Shown here: positions 12,935 through 13,771 of the stretch, piece after piece
Position numbering within the stretch: the stretch's first letter is position 1
Layout: each line of letters begins with the position of its first letter
NCBI GenBank assembly: GCA_002348185.1
Contig: DDYW01000035.1
Span: 3,297-17,067 of the forward strand
Length of the DNA: 13,771 nt
Source of the DNA: Candidatus Hydrogenedentes bacterium UBA2224
Lineage (GTDB): Bacteria; Hydrogenedentota; Hydrogenedentia; Hydrogenedentales; SLHB01
Direction: 5' to 3'
Position numbers and translations under genes: made by a program
Notes under the pieces: model-generated
What the model was told of the DNA's origin: nothing
The model's database searches: none
Seen by the model: only the letters and a program-made list of their open reading frames with translations

Positions 12935-13771
12935 TGAGCCTGGTGCGTCTGGAAAAGGTTTCGAAATCGTACGACGGCGTCCCGCTGCTGGAGGACGTCG
13001 ATTTCCGCGTCGAGGAAGGCGAGAAAATCGGTCTGATCGGGCGAAACGGTACGGGGAAAACCACGATCTTCCGGCTCATCACGGGGGAACTCGAACCCTC
13101 CTCGGGTTCCATCGAGCGCATGCGCCGGGCGCGCGTCGCCTGCCTGGCCCAGATGCCCGCTCTGCCGCCCAGCGAGACCATTCATCACGCCGTGATGCGG
13201 TCCTTCGAGGGCCTCATCGAGGAGGAAAGACGCCTCAGCGACCTCGAACACCGGCTTGCTTCCGGCGACCACGGCGTCATGGACGCCTACAGCCGTCTTC
13301 AGGACACGTTCCGCATCCACGGCGGCTATGAGTTCCGCGCCCGGGTGCGGAGCGTCCTCTTCGGGCTGGGGTTTCGGGAAGACGAGTTCGATATGCCGGT
13401 GACGGCCCTGAGCGGCGGCCAGCGCACGCGCCTGATGCTCGCGCTGGTCCTGCTGCAGGACGCCGACCTTATCCTTCTCGACGAACCGGAGAACCACCTG
13501 GACATCGCCGCCCGCGAATGGCTGGAGGGGTTCCTCCAGGAATCGCCGAAGGCGTTTGTGATCATCTCGCACGACCGCCGCACCCTGGACGCCGTGGTCA
13601 AACGCATTGACGAAGTCGAGCGGGGCGAGGTCCGCAGTTATACGGGCGACTATTCGTATTACTTCCGGCAGAAGACCCTCCTGCGCGAACAGCACGAAAA
13701 GGCCTACCAGAAGCAGCAGGAGTTCATCGAAAAGGAGCAGCGCTGGATCGAGCGGTTCCGTTACAAGAACA
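12934..13771 (+). CDS. ABC-F family ATPase, 5' part of gene (open at window end)
   Basis: ABC-F proteins are soluble twin-ATPase factors that bind the ribosomal E site and relieve stalls or, in some groups, give antibiotic resistance. The first 279 residues are present, about half of the usual 520-640. The first ATPase domain is complete: Walker A G36-RNGTG-K42-T43, signature 'LSGGQ' (159-163), Walker B 'LILLDEPENHLD' (179-190) with catalytic Glu184, and the switch His213 in 'ISHD'. After 'VRSYTGDYSYYFRQK' the charged helical linker typical of the family begins. The common 'EPTNHLD' reads 'EPENHLD' (Glu186). There are no membrane segments. ATG 12934 begins exactly at the conserved 'LVRLEKVSKSYDG'. 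The nearest GAGG is 13 nt upstream, which is long, and an overlapping mini-ORF may deliver ribosomes. Housekeeping versus resistance type cannot be decided without the second half. Confidence 0.9.
   Translation, partial: MSLVRLEKVSKSYDGVPLLEDVDFRVEEGEKIGLIGRNGTGKTTIFRLITGELEPSSGSIERMRRARVACLAQMPALPPSETIHHAVMRSFEGLIEEERRLSDLEHRLASGDHGVMDAYSRLQDTFRIHGGYEFRARVRSVLFGLGFREDEFDMPVTALSGGQRTRLMLALVLLQDADLILLDEPENHLDIAAREWLEGFLQESPKAFVIISHDRRTLDAVVKRIDEVERGEVRSYTGDYSYYFRQKTLLREQHEKAYQKQQEFIEKEQRWIERFRYKN

Overview
The window is G+C-rich and densely coded, with short intergenic gaps and many start/stop overlaps. It carries 12 protein genes, one cut by each window edge. Gene content (GlgA glycogen synthase, Hanks-type kinase, HDOD protein, tandem universal stress protein, two GT4 glycosyltransferases, ABC-F ATPase) points to a free-living Gram-negative-type bacterium. 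The repeated 'CGCCTGCGCTACA' motifs between genes and a large GH36-like protein recall genomes of the PVC/Hydrogenedentota-like groups. That placement is an impression, not a demonstrated assignment, and no rRNA or tRNA is present to settle it.

Layout. (1) 1-1541, plus strand: the 3' part of glycogen synthase glgA, overlapping by 4 bp with tsaE (tRNA t6A modification). (2) 1562-3850, minus strand and convergent with tsaE across a 20-bp gap: a membrane-anchored Ser/Thr kinase with its catalytic domain at the C-terminus. It is preceded by an unusual solenoid of about 17 units of exactly 13 residues. (3) 3851-4338: a 488-bp non-coding stretch with a 23-bp tandem repeat, a 14-bp perfect palindrome and weak promoter-like sites. 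(4) 4339-7684, plus strand: a probable operon of a metallophosphoesterase starting at TTG, hisB, a two-domain universal stress protein, an HDOD regulator and a short acidic protein. (5) 7685-7826: an AT-richer gap with a reasonable promoter. (6) 7827-12785, plus strand: an overlapping three-gene unit made of a 913-residue GH36-like protein and two GT4 glycosyltransferases, probably for a cell-surface glycan. (7) 12786-12933: repeat motifs, a good promoter and a 3-codon mini-ORF. (8) 12934 to the window end: an ABC-F ATPase, open at the edge.

The most noteworthy items are the 13-residue-repeat kinase, the GH36-like/GT4/GT4 unit whose GH-like member seems to lack the expected nucleophile Asp, the interspersed repeat motif shared by two distant gaps, and the TGATG-coupled mini-ORF ahead of the ABC-F gene. 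No mobile element, CRISPR array or RNA gene was recognised.
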